DNA of 64,000 nucleotides from Gymnopus androsaceus JB14 (GCA_009733575.1 ML769688.1:17758-81757), one strand, 5' to 3'. Numbered from the stretch's first letter, positions 1 to 10,638 are shown. Translations and numbers: made by a program. The notes: generated by a model from the sequence alone, not told the origin.

Positions 1-267
1 CCACACGTCAATGACGCCGGTCTGCTGCTACTTCCACTTCCGTGTCATCTCCGTCACTGTTAGCTCCATACCGGGACCATCATCATCAACAGCTGCACCA
101 TCCTCTTCTACATCTGGCTATTAGCTATATGACCAGCTCCTCTTTCGTTGATGTCTTTACGCAAGAATTCGATTCGGATTCGGCCACCAACCCGGTGCCC
201 TCTTGATGGTCGATTAGGATTAGATGAGCCCTGGTATGCACAACTGTCCCCCCCCCTCCCATTATTC
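1..267. other. window edge, no supported gene
   Basis: No gene can be supported here. A Ser/Pro/Thr-rich reading frame on the plus strand stops near position 126 and could be the tail of a gene that starts outside the window, but nothing in it is recognisable. The left arm of the inverted duplication begins at about 268. Confidence 0.4.
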
Positions 268-447
268 CCATTTCATTGATACTTACAGCGAAATGAACGG
301 CAAAAAGAACGTAGTAAGTATTGTATATTTACTACTAATCGAGCGACACAGCAGCACAGCTGGTGCACGATCTATCCGGACGATCCATAACATCGTAACT
401 CCAAGCCTTCTAAGGTTGCACCTTATGACTCCATCTTGTCTCATAGC

Positions 448-901
448 CTCGAGAACAAGAACATCAACATCCTAAGCTGCTTCAAGTCTGGGAATTTAAC
501 TGGGCAAGACTCAGGCTCAAGCGCACTAACGACCATACTTTTTGATTCTGCATTCTGCAGAGCCAATCAAAGAACGTAGGGTGGAAGTAAGTATTATATA
601 TTTCGAGAACAGGAACATCCCTACTAAGCTTGCTCCAAGCCTGGGACTCAAGCGCACTACGACCATACTTTTCGATGCTTCTGCATTCTGCAGAGCCACC
701 TGTTTCCGACTTTGCGTAGCATTGATATTGAGTAAGTAGCTAGTAAATATATGCAGCTTCCAGAAGCCTGTAGAGAAAGGCGAGCATGATAGTACTAGTA
801 ATATATGCAGCTCAGAAGCTGTAGAGAAAGCGAGCATGAGTAGTAGCTAGTAAATATATGCAGCTTCCAGATCAGAAGCCTGTAGAGAAAGGCGAGCAGA
901 A
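448..901 (+). repeat. short direct repeats upstream of protease-lectin gene
   Basis: Two kinds of direct repeat lie upstream of the gene. A unit of about 100-120 nt (starting tcgagaaca, ending ctgcattctgcagagcca) occurs at about 449-565 and 602-700. A unit of about 55 nt (core aaatatatgcagcttccag then cctgtagagaaaggcgagca) occurs three times at about 737-900. The right arm carries related but fewer or altered copies. They may be promoter duplications or minisatellite-like; the sequence alone does not decide. Confidence 0.7.
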
Positions 902-1092
902 AGACCTAGAAAATAAGAATGTATGTATTAGTACTAATGATGCTCCTTTCTAGTGGCAACTTATCTCCTGAGTGGGTTCAAAGGAGATTGGTTGCTGTGA
1001 CCTGTCACCTCAACAAACTTCCGAAGTGGCCCCTTTTTCTAAAGTAAGTAGTAGTCTAGGTGGAGTAGCAGGAGATGAGGCCCGGAGGACTG

Positions 1093-1100
1093 TATATAAA
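1093..1100 (+). promoter_or_regulatory. TATA box of protease-lectin gene
   Basis: TATATAAA lies 163 nt before the start codon. It is followed by a likely 5'-UTR intron (GTATGT at 1163 to CAG at 1239), so the effective leader is short. The right-arm copy has TTTATAAA at the matching place. A clean TATA box suggests regulated, possibly strong expression. Confidence 0.6.
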
Positions 1101-1262
1101 CCGCTTGATTCAAGGTGACAATCCCCAGTCAACTACTCTTATTCCTCATCGCAACTCGCAAAGTATGTGATCTAACTTGAATCTGTGTCAAAATATTTAA
1201 TTTAACATCTCAGTCAGATTTCTCTTAGTCTTACCACAGCTCTTCAAGGTATTTAATTCGTC

Positions 1263-2960
1263 ATGATGTGGTACACCCCGCCTGATTCATCGTCCCCATC
1301 AATGCAGTATCCAGGCAGTATCTCAATGGACGAACCATCCATCCATTTTTGCGGAGAGCTCTTTCTCCCTACCAATGATTCCGAAGGTGCTATTCGGAAG
1401 GCATTAGAGGAGAACCCGGCGAATGCAGCGCTCTCTACAGATATCCCTGTCTCCCCTGCAGGTGGGATTGCTTCCTTGGCCGTAGCCGAACCTTCTGCTA
1501 TCGGGCTATATGTTCGCAAGATGTGGGCACCAGGTCGTACCCTTCGTGTTCGTTTCCTCGGAGGGAACGAGTATTTGTGGCAGAAGGTCAAGCAGTACGC
1601 TGTTGTCTGGTCGAAGCATGCGAACATTCAGTTTCAGTTCGTCGACTCGGGTGATACCGAGATTCGCGTTGGTTTCACCATGGGAATAGGCTCTTGGTCC
1701 TACGTTGGCACAGACAATCTTAAAATCGACAAGAATGAGGCCACGATGAACTTTGGCTGGTTCGATAATCAGACACCTGACGAGGAGTTTTCTCGTACTA
1801 TCGTGCATGAATTCGGCCACGCGATTGGTTGTATCCATGAACACCAGCAGCCAAATGGGAACATTCAGTGGAATAAACCTCTCGTCTATGCAACCTACAG
1901 ACGCACTCAGGGATGGAGTGCGGCCCAGGTCGATTCGCAGGTCTTCAATCGCTACGACTCTAGTCAGGTTACAGCGTCTGTGTTCGACGCACAATCCATC
2001 ATGGAGTACCCGATTCCTAAGGAGTTTACCCTCAATGGTTTCTCCGCTCCTTCGAACAATACACTCTCGTCAGTCGATATCGCGTTCATTGGAATGATGT
2101 ATCCATTCAATAATGAGTCTGCTGTTCTGGAAGCAGGCGTTTTCAATACCATGTCCATTCGTTCTTGGGACCAACCAGCCAACGAGAACAGGTCAACTAT
2201 CAAGTTTGCCAACACTTGTCAGTCACCGCCGACGATCCTACTCGGTATAAACTGGATCGACCAGGGATCGAGGAACAACAAGCGCATCAACGCGGTTGTC
2301 GAGGGCGTGACCAGCGCCGATATGACTCTCAACCTCCAATCCTGGGGAGATACGGTAAATTATTCGGCGGGAGCTGCTTGGCTTCAGATTCCTGCCGCCA
2401 GCAAGGAGTTGCAGTCTGGCCAGTTTAACACAAAGGATGATCATGGGTGGGAAACGCAGCAGGCTGAGACATCTCGCCGGATTCAGTTCCAGCACCCCTA
2501 TGACTCGCCACCAAAGGTGGTAGTCTTCTTGACATACTTCGACATCGACTACAAAAAAGTCACCCGCATTAAGACTTATGTCACCGATGTTAAGGCGGAC
2601 GCGTTCACCGTCCACATCGATACTTGGGCGGACACCACTTGGATAGTGGGAGGTGTTACGTGGTTCGCATACCCGTCCAACAAGAAGAACATTGCGAGTG
2701 GAACGTATAGCACAAATGATATCAGGTCTGCGAGCGCGCCTCGTCTAGCGAATTCCAACCGCATTGAATTTAATGATGCCAATTTCTCCACTCCTCCAAC
2801 CGTGTTCATGGGGTTAAACTGTCTCGACGTCGATAAATCTACAAACTTGCGCATCAGGGCAAGCGCGAGTAGTATTACTCCGACCGGCATGATGTGGCAT
2901 CTTGACGGCTGGGCTGATACAACTCTGTATGGTGCAGGAGCTTCGTACATTGCTTTCTAG
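1263..2960 (+). CDS. astacin-like metzincin protease fused to three H-type lectin domains
   Basis: Single-exon protein of 565 residues. Residues 182-193 read HEFGHAIGCIHE, the zinc-binding HExxHxxGxxH signature of metzincins with the extra E of astacins. A Met-turn SIMEY sits around Met247. From about residue 290 to the end there are three consecutive repeats of about 90 residues, each starting with a short G-x-[FY]-x-T motif and ending in a V/A-x-W or S-Y segment. This is the pattern of H-type lectin (Helix pomatia agglutinin-like) domains, which usually bind GalNAc. No signal peptide or membrane segment is visible, so the protein is probably cytosolic. Fungal defence lectins are often leaderless, and lectin-protease fusions are known in mushrooms, so a role against grazers or other fungi is plausible but inferred. 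A second, broken copy lies in inverted orientation at 15.5-17.2 kb. Confidence 0.88.
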   Translation: MMWYTPPDSSSPSMQYPGSISMDEPSIHFCGELFLPTNDSEGAIRKALEENPANAALSTDIPVSPAGGIASLAVAEPSAIGLYVRKMWAPGRTLRVRFLGGNEYLWQKVKQYAVVWSKHANIQFQFVDSGDTEIRVGFTMGIGSWSYVGTDNLKIDKNEATMNFGWFDNQTPDEEFSRTIVHEFGHAIGCIHEHQQPNGNIQWNKPLVYATYRRTQGWSAAQVDSQVFNRYDSSQVTASVFDAQSIMEYPIPKEFTLNGFSAPSNNTLSSVDIAFIGMMYPFNNESAVLEAGVFNTMSIRSWDQPANENRSTIKFANTCQSPPTILLGINWIDQGSRNNKRINAVVEGVTSADMTLNLQSWGDTVNYSAGAAWLQIPAASKELQSGQFNTKDDHGWETQQAETSRRIQFQHPYDSPPKVVVFLTYFDIDYKKVTRIKTYVTDVKADAFTVHIDTWADTTWIVGGVTWFAYPSNKKNIASGTYSTNDIRSASAPRLANSNRIEFNDANFSTPPTVFMGLNCLDVDKSTNLRIRASASSITPTGMMWHLDGWADTTLYGAGASYIAF

Positions 2961-3355
2961 GAATTTGTAAGTAACGATTTGTTCCTGTCATTCTTTGCAG
3001 TCTCTTAGACCTTAAACTCCATTTTTATAGTCCGTTTTTTTTTTTGGAAGAGTCGATTCTTGGCTCTCCACTCCTCGAAATTTGGCATTTAAACATCAGA
3101 AAAAGCTTATAAACAGTACGGGATATGATTTCCGTTGTATAGTATTACAGGTTCTTGGAAGAATGATGTTATGAATTTTGAAATTAGCGCACGAAGAGAC
3201 AGAAGCTGGTGAAATTTCTTCTGAAACTCAGGCTCCTGCAAGATAACACTGAATCGATAATTTGAGCGTTAGAACCTATCTTAATAACTATTTAAATGAA
3301 GTGAGCAAGTAAGTAAATAAGTAAACTATGCAGTGAATAATGGATCTTACTATGG

Positions 3356-3813
3356 TGTCATGGCGAATGAGACCCAGTAGTCAATGATCGCCGCACCCAG
3401 CACAGTGTCAGCTGAATACGGTTGCGTTTTGCACACCGCCATAAACATAAGGTATTTCTGACCTATGGAGTCCATAGGTCAGAAATGGACCACTATCAAC
3501 CAGCGACTTTAGTCTATAACTAGACAAAATCTAGATACATGGACTTGCCTCCAAGGTAAGCTAGGGTTTCTGGTTGTGACTGCGTGAAGAACCTCATGGT
3601 CCGCATCTAGAATCTTCGCTGCGACTGGAAGGAAGTTGGTCCTCGAAATGAGAATTTATTGAAGGACCGAATACTCACTAACTGCGGTAGCTCTTCCGTA
3701 AGATAGTAGGGAGTTGGTAACGAACGAGAGAAGAAAAAGGATTTACTCATACATTTTGAAAAGGGTTCCTATGCACGATTATTAGGTATATAATGAGAGC
3801 GAAATAAAGAAAG
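3356..3813. other. intergenic with a perfect 16-bp palindrome
   Basis: No gene is seen. Positions 3454-3469 and 3471-3486 form a perfect 16-bp inverted repeat with a one-base centre (arm atttctgacctatgga). It could be a foldback scar or a protein-binding palindrome. The rest is unremarkable. Confidence 0.5.
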
Positions 3814-4667
3814 TCAACCCTTCATGCAAATTCGTGCCAGCGATGAATGATATCTTCGCAAAGATCGCTTCGCAAATAGTAAGGATGGCAGCTCGGGCAT
3901 GAACCCACCCATCCCGTCGATAATCGGACACCATGGAAATTGCTCTGTAAATTCGTTTTGAGCGATAACTAGGCCATTGAAAATGGCTGTAGTATCTGCA
4001 GATCTCAAGCATTCAAACTTGTTATCCGTCGAGGAAAGCTTCTCGTATCCAGGAACTCCAGCAACAAAGTTGTCCCAGTCTACCTGGCGATGTAGAGGTC
4101 CATAAGTAAGAGGCGATGCGGCGGAGCCAGAACTCAGCAATAGAGTACGGATCTTTATGAACCAACTCAAGCTGCTGGGACAAACTTCGAGATACTGGGA
4201 TTCAAGAGCTGAACAGCTGTCGTGACTGCACCAGTACTCTCTCCAAATCTTGTCACCTTGTCTAATAAACGTTAGGATCTCTAGAAATTCGCCAGTTGAA
4301 ATGACACACATACCTTTATCCCCACCAAAAGTGCCGGTAATTCTCTTGCACCCATGTCAGTGCTCTTAGAGCCAAGTTTAAAGCCTTTCAATCGGCTGCC
4401 TCTTTTCCTTGCGGGAAACTCAGAGGTCCAAGTCAATGTTGAAGTTGACATAAACGACGGGGGTTACAGCGACCAATGACGCAAATTAACTGGTCGACAG
4501 GAGCCTCGGAGAGTGATCCAAAGTCGAAGGAATAATACTGTGTTTCCCGAATCAAGAATAAAATCAGACAAACCAAACACACCTTGATACCGTCTACACC
4601 GAGGTGAAGTGTGTGATCGCGCGATATAAGAGCATCGCATAGAGAGAAAATCTACCGAATTCAACAC
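3814..4667 (-). pseudogene. remnant related to the gene at 13.6-14.5 kb
   Basis: On the minus strand, 4667-4464 encodes a stretch with SDFILDSG that matches the same motif on the plus strand at about 13960-13990. The DNA match covers about 4464-4640 against 13905-14070 in inverted orientation. Downstream, 4311-3814 is an open frame of 165 residues with no recognised domain and no clear match to the other copy. The F-box-like N-terminus seen at 13.6 kb is absent, because CENP-A begins where it would lie. I read this as a truncated member of the same family, caught in the wider inverted duplication. Whether the 165-residue frame is expressed is unknown. Confidence 0.45.
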
Positions 4668-4882
4668 TTCTCCGTATTGTTCGAACCAACTGAGAGATCA
4701 ATTCTATAAGGTTTCTCTGTAGAATAGAAGCCTACTTTGCTGACCACCATACATTATATCGTAAAGCGATGGACTCCGATTTCCCCATTGTGGTGGTCGT
4801 TGAAGAACTGATTGGGCGCGTCGAAGCGCTCAGAGTTTCAGCGCTTACCAATTACTAACTCTTGTCTTTCTCCCTTAACTTT

Positions 4883-5541
4883 ATGGCGCAGACGGTGGGC
4901 ACTAAGCGCAAAGCTCGCCCCTCGGGAGGCTCAGAAGCAGGTTCTCCCGCGAAAAAAGCGAGATCCCAAACGGCACGGAAGAGCACAGGAGGCAGAGCGC
5001 CAAGGCGCTCTTCAAATGCTCAACAACAACAGGGTACTCTATTCACTGTGGAAATTGGCGTCTGAATTCTAACTAGCCGTCTGTCTAGACGATCCGCCAA
5101 AGAAAAACCGGAGATTTCGACCAGGGACAGTGGCATTGCGCGAAATTCGAAAGTACCAGAAGAGTACAGATCTTCTTCTGCGAAAATTACCGTTCTCTCG
5201 GCTGGTACGTGTCATTTTGTCTCAGATGCTCTATTGTCTTCTTGACGCGCCCTTTTAGGTCAGAGAAATTGCCCAGGATATGACTACGACGACCAACGGT
5301 GATATTTACGAACTCCGGTGGCAAAGTTCTGCTCTGTTAGCATTGCAGGAAGCGACAGAGGCTTTTCTGGTGCATCTGTTTGAAGACGCGTGCGTAATTT
5401 GTTCATTCTCTCAGTTCATCCCGCTAATCTAATATTTATTCCAGTAATTTATGCGCATTACATGCCAAACGAGTGACCATTATGCAACGCGACATTCAAC
5501 TTGCGCGACGTATCAGAGGGCCCTGGGGTGGTGTCTCATAA
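4883..5541 (+). CDS. CSE4: centromeric histone H3 variant CENP-A
   Basis: Four exons, 4883-5033, 5089-5204, 5259-5389 and 5445-5541, give 164 residues with no frame problem. The N-terminal tail retains an H3-like ARKSTGG segment after a variable start. The histone fold follows: [21 protein letters not shown] (aN and a1), a lengthened loop 1 with TTTNGD, a2 with [22 protein letters not shown], and a3 [15 protein letters not shown]. The longer, divergent loop 1, the missing Q/F residues of canonical H3, and the RGPWGG-type tail are CENP-A features. The product replaces H3 in centromeric nucleosomes and specifies the kinetochore. It is the first intact gene inside the inverted duplication and is divergent from the remnant on its left. 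Confidence 0.93.
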
Positions 5542-5769
5542 ACGATCTTTTACGAACTCTGTGTTATTTTTTTTTCGTTTTGTACTATCCCGGGTTGTTT
5601 GATTATTATTATGTAGCACGATCCCGACGCGATACCCATTGTACCAGCCTCCTTTTCTCCAGCGAAACCTTTAATCTAACAATGCGAATTTGTTTTGTAC
5701 GCAGAAGATCTAGACTTACTATAGTAGTGTGTGATCAACTCGAAATTTTTGCCGCCAGCATTTGCGGCA

Positions 5770-6989
5770 ATGCTTTCTCGCTCTCTTCTCCGACCTTCAT
5801 CATCTATCAGACATTTACCCACTCGCAATTCCGTCTAATAAACGACACTTTATCCAGTACCTCAATGAAGGCTTTTTAGACCTTGCTTTGGCGCTGCCTT
5901 ATCCTCCACATTGGCCAGCTTATTCCGCTACCATCATCCTTGTGACCGTAGCTGTCCGAACTGCAGTTCTTCCAACTGTTTTTTGGGTGCGTAAAAGTGC
6001 CTTATGGTGGAAATTACGCGTTAAACCCCATATTTTAGTCGCAAAGGCGTCAGCATCGCTACGAGAAACATGTTCTTCCTGCTCTACGAGAGCTCAAGCC
6101 TATTGTCATGCACGAGCAAGCGCTTGCTATGCAAAAGGAAGGTTTGCTGCAGGACAAGGATACTCGAGGCAAGATTCACGCAAAACGCTGCCATGATATT
6201 GTGCGTAACGTTTCCTTTTTTTTTCTTCAAAAAACTCAGTCCTTGCAGATGAAGGCAAAAAGCAAGGAACTGGTCAAGACCTACAAGTGCAGCACCGTTC
6301 CTACGACGCTCATACCTGCTATCGCCCAAGTGACCTCCGTTCATGATCATGACCATGATGTTCGCTCGTATAGCTGCAGATCCCACTTCTCCATTCGACG
6401 CCGAGTCTTTCCTCACACTATCCACGCTAAACCATCCTGATCCTACGTTCACGCTGCCTGTCATCGTAGGCCTCGTTACTATGGCTAATGTCGAGTCTAG
6501 TACTTGGTTTATGAATGCTACCGAGAAAGAGGCACTGCGAGCGAACGAGGCAAAGAGGGCGGAGATGGTGGCAAAGAGTCAAGATAGGTGGTCGATGGTG
6601 AAGCTAAACTTGGTGAAAAACGTGAAAGACTCGATGCGGATTCTTTCAGTGCTTAGGATAGGTTTGGCATCTATTGCTCCAGGAGTGAGTCGCGCATTGG
6701 TCTGTTTATACACGCTCTTTCTCATGAGAACCAGGCAGTAGTGTTGTATTGGGTCACGTCTGCGACTTTTGGGCTCGTGCAGACATGGTTAGTGAATTGG
6801 CTAGACATGAGATGGCGACGAAAGTTGGTGGCTTCTACTCCTCCTCCGACACTGGCGACGCTACAGGCATTGACAAAAACGTCCGCGCGTTCCGCGATAC
6901 ACTGCACCTTCTGGCTCTGCTTCTGCTCTTGCCAATCTCAAAGTCGACTCTCCAAAATCGACGTCGGATCGGAATCCACGAAAGGGTAA
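5770..6989 (+). CDS. COX18: mitochondrial inner-membrane insertase COX18 (Oxa1/YidC family), with a frame break
   Basis: ATG 5770 opens a 21-residue arginine/serine-rich mitochondrial presequence. Exons 5770-5832, 5858-5986, 6039-6200, 6249-6684 and 6735-6989 are all phase 0 and give 347 residues if one extra base near 6333 is ignored. Joining exons 1 and 2 needs a 25-nt GT-AG gap (5833-5857), unusually short; an indel is the alternative. Conserved family segments are FLDLALALP, a basic stretch after the first membrane segment, a Q-x-P-F helix start after the break, FDAESFLTL, ANVESSTWFMNA, and LYWVTSATFGLVQTW near the end. COX18 inserts the C-terminal domain of Cox2. It is a one-base insertion away from intact, so assembly error is as likely as decay. 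Confidence 0.82.
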
Positions 6990-7406
6990 ACAGGCTAATC
7001 GAAAATAAAGGTGAGTAAAATTTTGTATCTTTGGCGGGATGAAAATCAAATGTGGTTGTGAGGGAACCGACAACTCTGGTACAGGTCCCCAATGAATCTT
7101 TCTTGATCTAATATGACCGCTTTGACTCTTATTTTCTCGCCTTGTACATGAACGCACTCATCTCATACGCTTTCAGATACCTTATCAAGATGTAGAGTAG
7201 AACTACGTACTTGAATAATACACTCAAATCTATGGAGCTTGGATTCGCACTTTTAAAGACTTTTTCTTTTGGCTTGGTTATAGAACTTGAGTAACAGAAG
7301 CATACGTCGGGTGATAGTATAAAGAATTCATATGCAGTACAGAAGCATGTCATCATAAGTCCTACGTCCTCCAAGCCTCTCCTCTTCAACAACTCCAGAC
7401 CCGTGA
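6990..7406. other. 3' intergenic between convergent COX18 and eL6
   Basis: Convergent 3' ends face each other here. No ORF, RNA gene or repeat is supported. It presumably holds the two 3' UTRs. Confidence 0.5.
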
Positions 7407-8174
7407 TTAAAAGACCATCTGGTGGGGGTACTGACCCTTGGAAAGACCCCACGATGATTTAAGGTACTTGCCAAGGTTGTCGGTCTTCTTGATGACGGAG
7501 ATGATAGCAGAGTCGACATCTTTCTGGAGAGCAGCTTTGGATGCGGGGAAAGCCTCCTTGGCCTTGGGTTTGCCCTCCTCGAAGAACTCTTCCTCTGCGG
7601 ATTTGCCACCCTTGGAGGCAGGTTTGGCGAAGAAGGCGTCGGTGAGTTCCTCAGAGAGCTAATGCGACTAATTAGAATTAGTAAACAGATAAGTGAAAAA
7701 AATCTCACCTTGACACCCTCGAGGTCAACCTTGGTAGAAGTAGCGATGACATAGGCCTGGTTAACACGTCGCAGAGGAACGCCGTTAACCCTGAAAGGAC
7801 CAGAAACCAACAACAAACCGCTCTCCAACTGCTTCAAAAACACAACGCGCTTCCCTCTGAATCTTCCGGCCAGCAGAATGAGGACTGGTGCCGGGCGTTA
7901 TCGAAGAACGAAGCGACGAGGGTTTAGCAATTTTACGACTCTGCTTTGGCTGACGGACGTCCTCTGCAGGGTAGAATCGAGGAGCTTTGGAAGTTGGAAC
8001 GAGCCTCTTTCCACCATTCTTGTCACCTCCGACTTTCTTTTCTACTGATTCTGGTGCAGACTCGGCAGCAGGCTTTTGTGTTTTTTTTTGGCCTTTGAAC
8101 AGGCCTCGTTTCGCGGCCACCTGAGATCGGGAGAAACGTCCAACGCCGGGGACGAGTTCTTTAGAGCGGGCCAT
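7407..8174 (-). CDS. RPL6: 60S ribosomal protein eL6, with one +1 base
   Basis: Coding exons on the minus strand are 8174-7709 and 7658-7407. A further intron (8220-8175, GTAAGT...CTCAG) lies directly before the ATG in the 5' UTR, a common arrangement in fungal ribosomal protein genes. The N-terminus is basic ([14 protein letters not shown]). The conserved core reads SITPGT, then [20 protein letters not shown], then a long segment to KVDLEGVK, and the end is GLSKGQYPH. Between PGT and VLIL there is one extra base (T at 7886 on the plus strand) that breaks the frame; without it the protein is 238 residues. No intron can absorb it. Because eL6 is essential, a sequence error or an intact second copy elsewhere is expected. 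Confidence 0.88.
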
Positions 8175-8220
8175 CTGAGGAGGAATGAGAAATGGAAATA
8201 AGCTGCACAAAAGGACTTAC

Positions 8221-8426
8221 TTTTCTGAATCTTGAGGGCGTAATAATCGAAGCTGGAAGCGCGCACTTTGTCCTTGCTAGTTGTTTTCCCACTGATCACA
8301 TGTAATGGAGCGCTTAAATTAGCGCTGCTCATATCTTATCTATTGGTCGGAGTCCATCCGATCACGTGTAGCGCTCAAGCTCAACTTGACTCAAACTCTC
8401 ATATTCCTTCCTTCAGTTCCCCAATA
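8221..8426. promoter_or_regulatory. bidirectional promoter of eL6 and pyrimidine 5'-nucleotidase
   Basis: About 200 nt separate the 5' UTR of eL6 (minus) from the nucleotidase start codon (plus). The interval contains an ATTGG (CCAAT box on the minus strand) at about 8343, a CACGTG E-box near 8363, and two AGCGCT palindromes flanking aaatt near 8310. No TATA box is obvious, as is usual for ribosomal protein genes. Regulation by these sites is inferred. Confidence 0.45.
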
Positions 8427-9444
8427 ATGTCCCCCCAAGGTGAATTGCCATCTTACTTCAAGTCCCAAGTAGACTCAAACCCAGATCATAGATACACGCC
8501 CAGTTGTCTGGCTTGATATTGACAACACGTTGTATTCCGCCAGCACAAAGATATCTCAAGCAATGGGTGTCAAGATACATGGTTAGCAGCAACACAATAC
8601 TCCGCTTTCAAATCTACTCATTATCACCAAAAGACTACTTTGTCAAACTCGGATTAGATGATCAAGAAGCTTCCGAGCTTCATCTCAAGTATTATACTCA
8701 ATATGGCCTTGCTCTGGCTGGGCTTGTCCGACATCACGACGTAGGCTAGTGTCTCTTAGTATCAGATTGTTTCTAAGTTCTCGCATCTCATACTAACTCT
8801 GCTTCAGACCCCCTAGATTTTGACCGAAATTGCGACCAGGCTCTGCCATTAGAAGAAATGATATTCCCTAATCCTGCTCATCGAACTCTACTACAAGATA
8901 TAGATCGATCCAAAGTTCGTGTATGGGCTTTAACGAATGCGTATAAAGTGGTACGTGTTCACCTTCCCGGTCTGCTTCACATTGCTTACACCCTCTAGCA
9001 TGCTGAACGTGTTTTGCGCATATTGAACCTTCGAGACCAGATAGAAGGGATTGTGTATTGTGACTATGAAGCAAAGGACTTGACAAGTAAACCCGACCCA
9101 GCGTACTACCACAAGGTTTGAATGAATCAACTCCCTGACTATGCCCAACTGATACATCTCAACAGGCCATGTCTCTCGCATCTATCTCCGATCCCTCCAA
9201 TTGTTACTTCATCGATGACAACAGGCGTAATGTTGAGACTGCACAGAATCTTGGTTGGGGTCATTGTGTACACTTTGCTGAACTAGGTCTGGAACATGTC
9301 GAAGGAGGAAAAGTGCAGAAGATTTCCAATGCTTCGAACGGAAATGCCCAAGGTGACACGGGCTTCAAGGTTATATCTGAATTAGAGGAGCTGAGAGACG
9401 TCTGGCCCGAGATTTTCAAAGTCGAGCAGTATAGAGTAGAGTAA
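8427..9444 (+). CDS. SDT1: HAD-family pyrimidine 5'-nucleotidase (SDT1/PHM8-like)
   Basis: Six exons, 8427-8439, 8492-8581, 8634-8744, 8808-8950, 8999-9115 and 9166-9444, sum to 250 residues in one frame. Motif I is WLDIDNTLYSAS (the nucleophile DxDxT), motif II is VWALTNAY, motif III lies in the DLTSKPDP segment, and motif IV is CYFIDDNRRN. HHDVDPLDFD and GLVRHHDV-type cap residues are conserved in the family. The enzyme dephosphorylates UMP/CMP and related nucleotides in the cytosol. The first exon is only 13 nt. Intron 3 (8745-8807) starts with GC, not GT (GCTAGT...TTCAG); that choice restores the conserved V-D-P-L-D-F exactly. The gene is convergent with RTF2. Confidence 0.88.
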
Positions 9445-9587
9445 TATCTCCCCCACAATGTATTAGATTCAGACGGTAGACGTACATAGTCCATGTAATA
9501 TTACAGTCGTACACAAAATACAAGCAAGCAGTTCATTTATGCATACTAGAGAAAGTAAAGTGAGCTAGATATCTAGGAAGAATATAA

Positions 9588-10638
9588 TCAAACACTCACC
9601 CTTGTAAACGTGCCTCTCGTCATGAATGTCTCCGTCCTCGCCGACTTTCCATCTCCATATAGACTCTTGACTGCCTCACTCATATTCGCTTTCCTCTTTG
9701 CTTCCTCCATAGCAAGACTACTCGCCACTGTGCGACTAGCCGCTGCAATAGATGGGTTCGTGCTAGGCACAGCCTTCTTCTTGGGAACCTCCGAATCATC
9801 TGCGTTGAAGCATTCTTTCGCTTCTTTGACTTCTTCGTAGGCTCCTTTGACCGCTGCAGCTCCATGTTCTCTCGCATACGTTCTTCCTCTTCCGGTGGAG
9901 GGTTCAACATGAGCACATTGTCCTTCCGGGAAAATTTGGTAGCGCATTGGGGACAAAGCTCAAGTTCAGACTCTTCCCCTGGTACGGAAGAGTCCTCCTT
10001 TTCTTTGGGAGACGAAGACGAAGCGCTAACAACAGTTTTCAGTGCAGCTTGTGAGAATACGCAGCCGCAAGTAGAGATGTAGACGAAAGGTTGAACGCCG
10101 TTCATCTCTTTCAAGTTGAGCGGGCAAACAAAGGGAGATCGAGAAGTAGGTTCGGAGGAGGTGGTCAAGCTAGTATTGGGTGTCAGTTTCAGGGTTTTGA
10201 CATCCTGTAAACATGGATAACCTCAGTAAACGATTGCTCAGTGCTGCTAAGAAACAACTAGGCGTACCTTTAAAGATCGTATGTGTCCACAGATCTTTTC
10301 ACCATCCCCAGTAGGCAGACTTGTCTATTAGATATTCCAAAATTGAATCTTTATTATACAGTTTGCCGAGGACGCAAGACACAATGGGTTCCTGGAGGGG
10401 ACGCTGGAAGAAGTATGCGATTGAGTGCTTCTGTGTATCGCTATTCCCGAGAAAGAAAGAAGACAAACCTTGGAAAGCGCACAAAAGAACCATCTTGCGC
10501 GAGTTTGGTTGGCCTTGTCAGCTTGCTCAGCCTAGCAACTCTGTTAGAATTAGTTCAGCTCAAAGCGTTTGAGCACACCTTTGCTTTAGTTCGGACCAGA
10601 TCCCGACGGTCTGGGATACTTCCGCCATCATTACCCAT
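9588..10638 (-). CDS. RTF2: replication termination factor 2 (RTF2 family), frame-broken
   Basis: Minus-strand exons 10638-10579, 10531-10469, 10403-10268 and 10204-9588. The start MGNDGGSIPDRRDLVRTKAK is typical of the family. It is followed by ARWFFCALSK, RPLQEPIVSC, LGKLYNKDSILEYL, KICGHIRSLKDVKTLKL and a second RING-like half PFVCPLNLKEMNG with C-G-C and CPQCATKF, then a basic linker and a C-terminal tail. Rtf2 proteins act at stalled replication forks and in splicing. There is one extra base within 10305-10310. A second frame change near 9800-9830 can be explained either by one missing base (291 residues) or by an 80-nt GT-AG intron (9879-9800) that would remove the conserved KKSKKRK linker, so I prefer a missing base. 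Confidence 0.85.

Larger units (their letters stand above)
268..3355 (+). repeat. left arm of large inverted duplication
   Basis: This segment is present in reverse complement at about 15147-18085. The match runs from the upstream sequence around cattgatacttacagcg, through the promoter and the whole coding region, to about 90 nt past the AATCGATA near 3255. This arm has roughly 75 nt around 340-415 that the other lacks. Both arms differ by many substitutions and indels, so the duplication is not recent or one copy evolves freely. The gene in this arm is intact; the one in the other arm is not. Confidence 0.9.

Noticed and set aside
8427..8810. Apparent frameshifts in the SDT1-like gene at its start and after HHDV
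   Set aside because: A 13-nt first exon with an intron to 8491 and a GC-AG intron at 8745-8807 explain both without any indel, and the total is 250 residues in frame.
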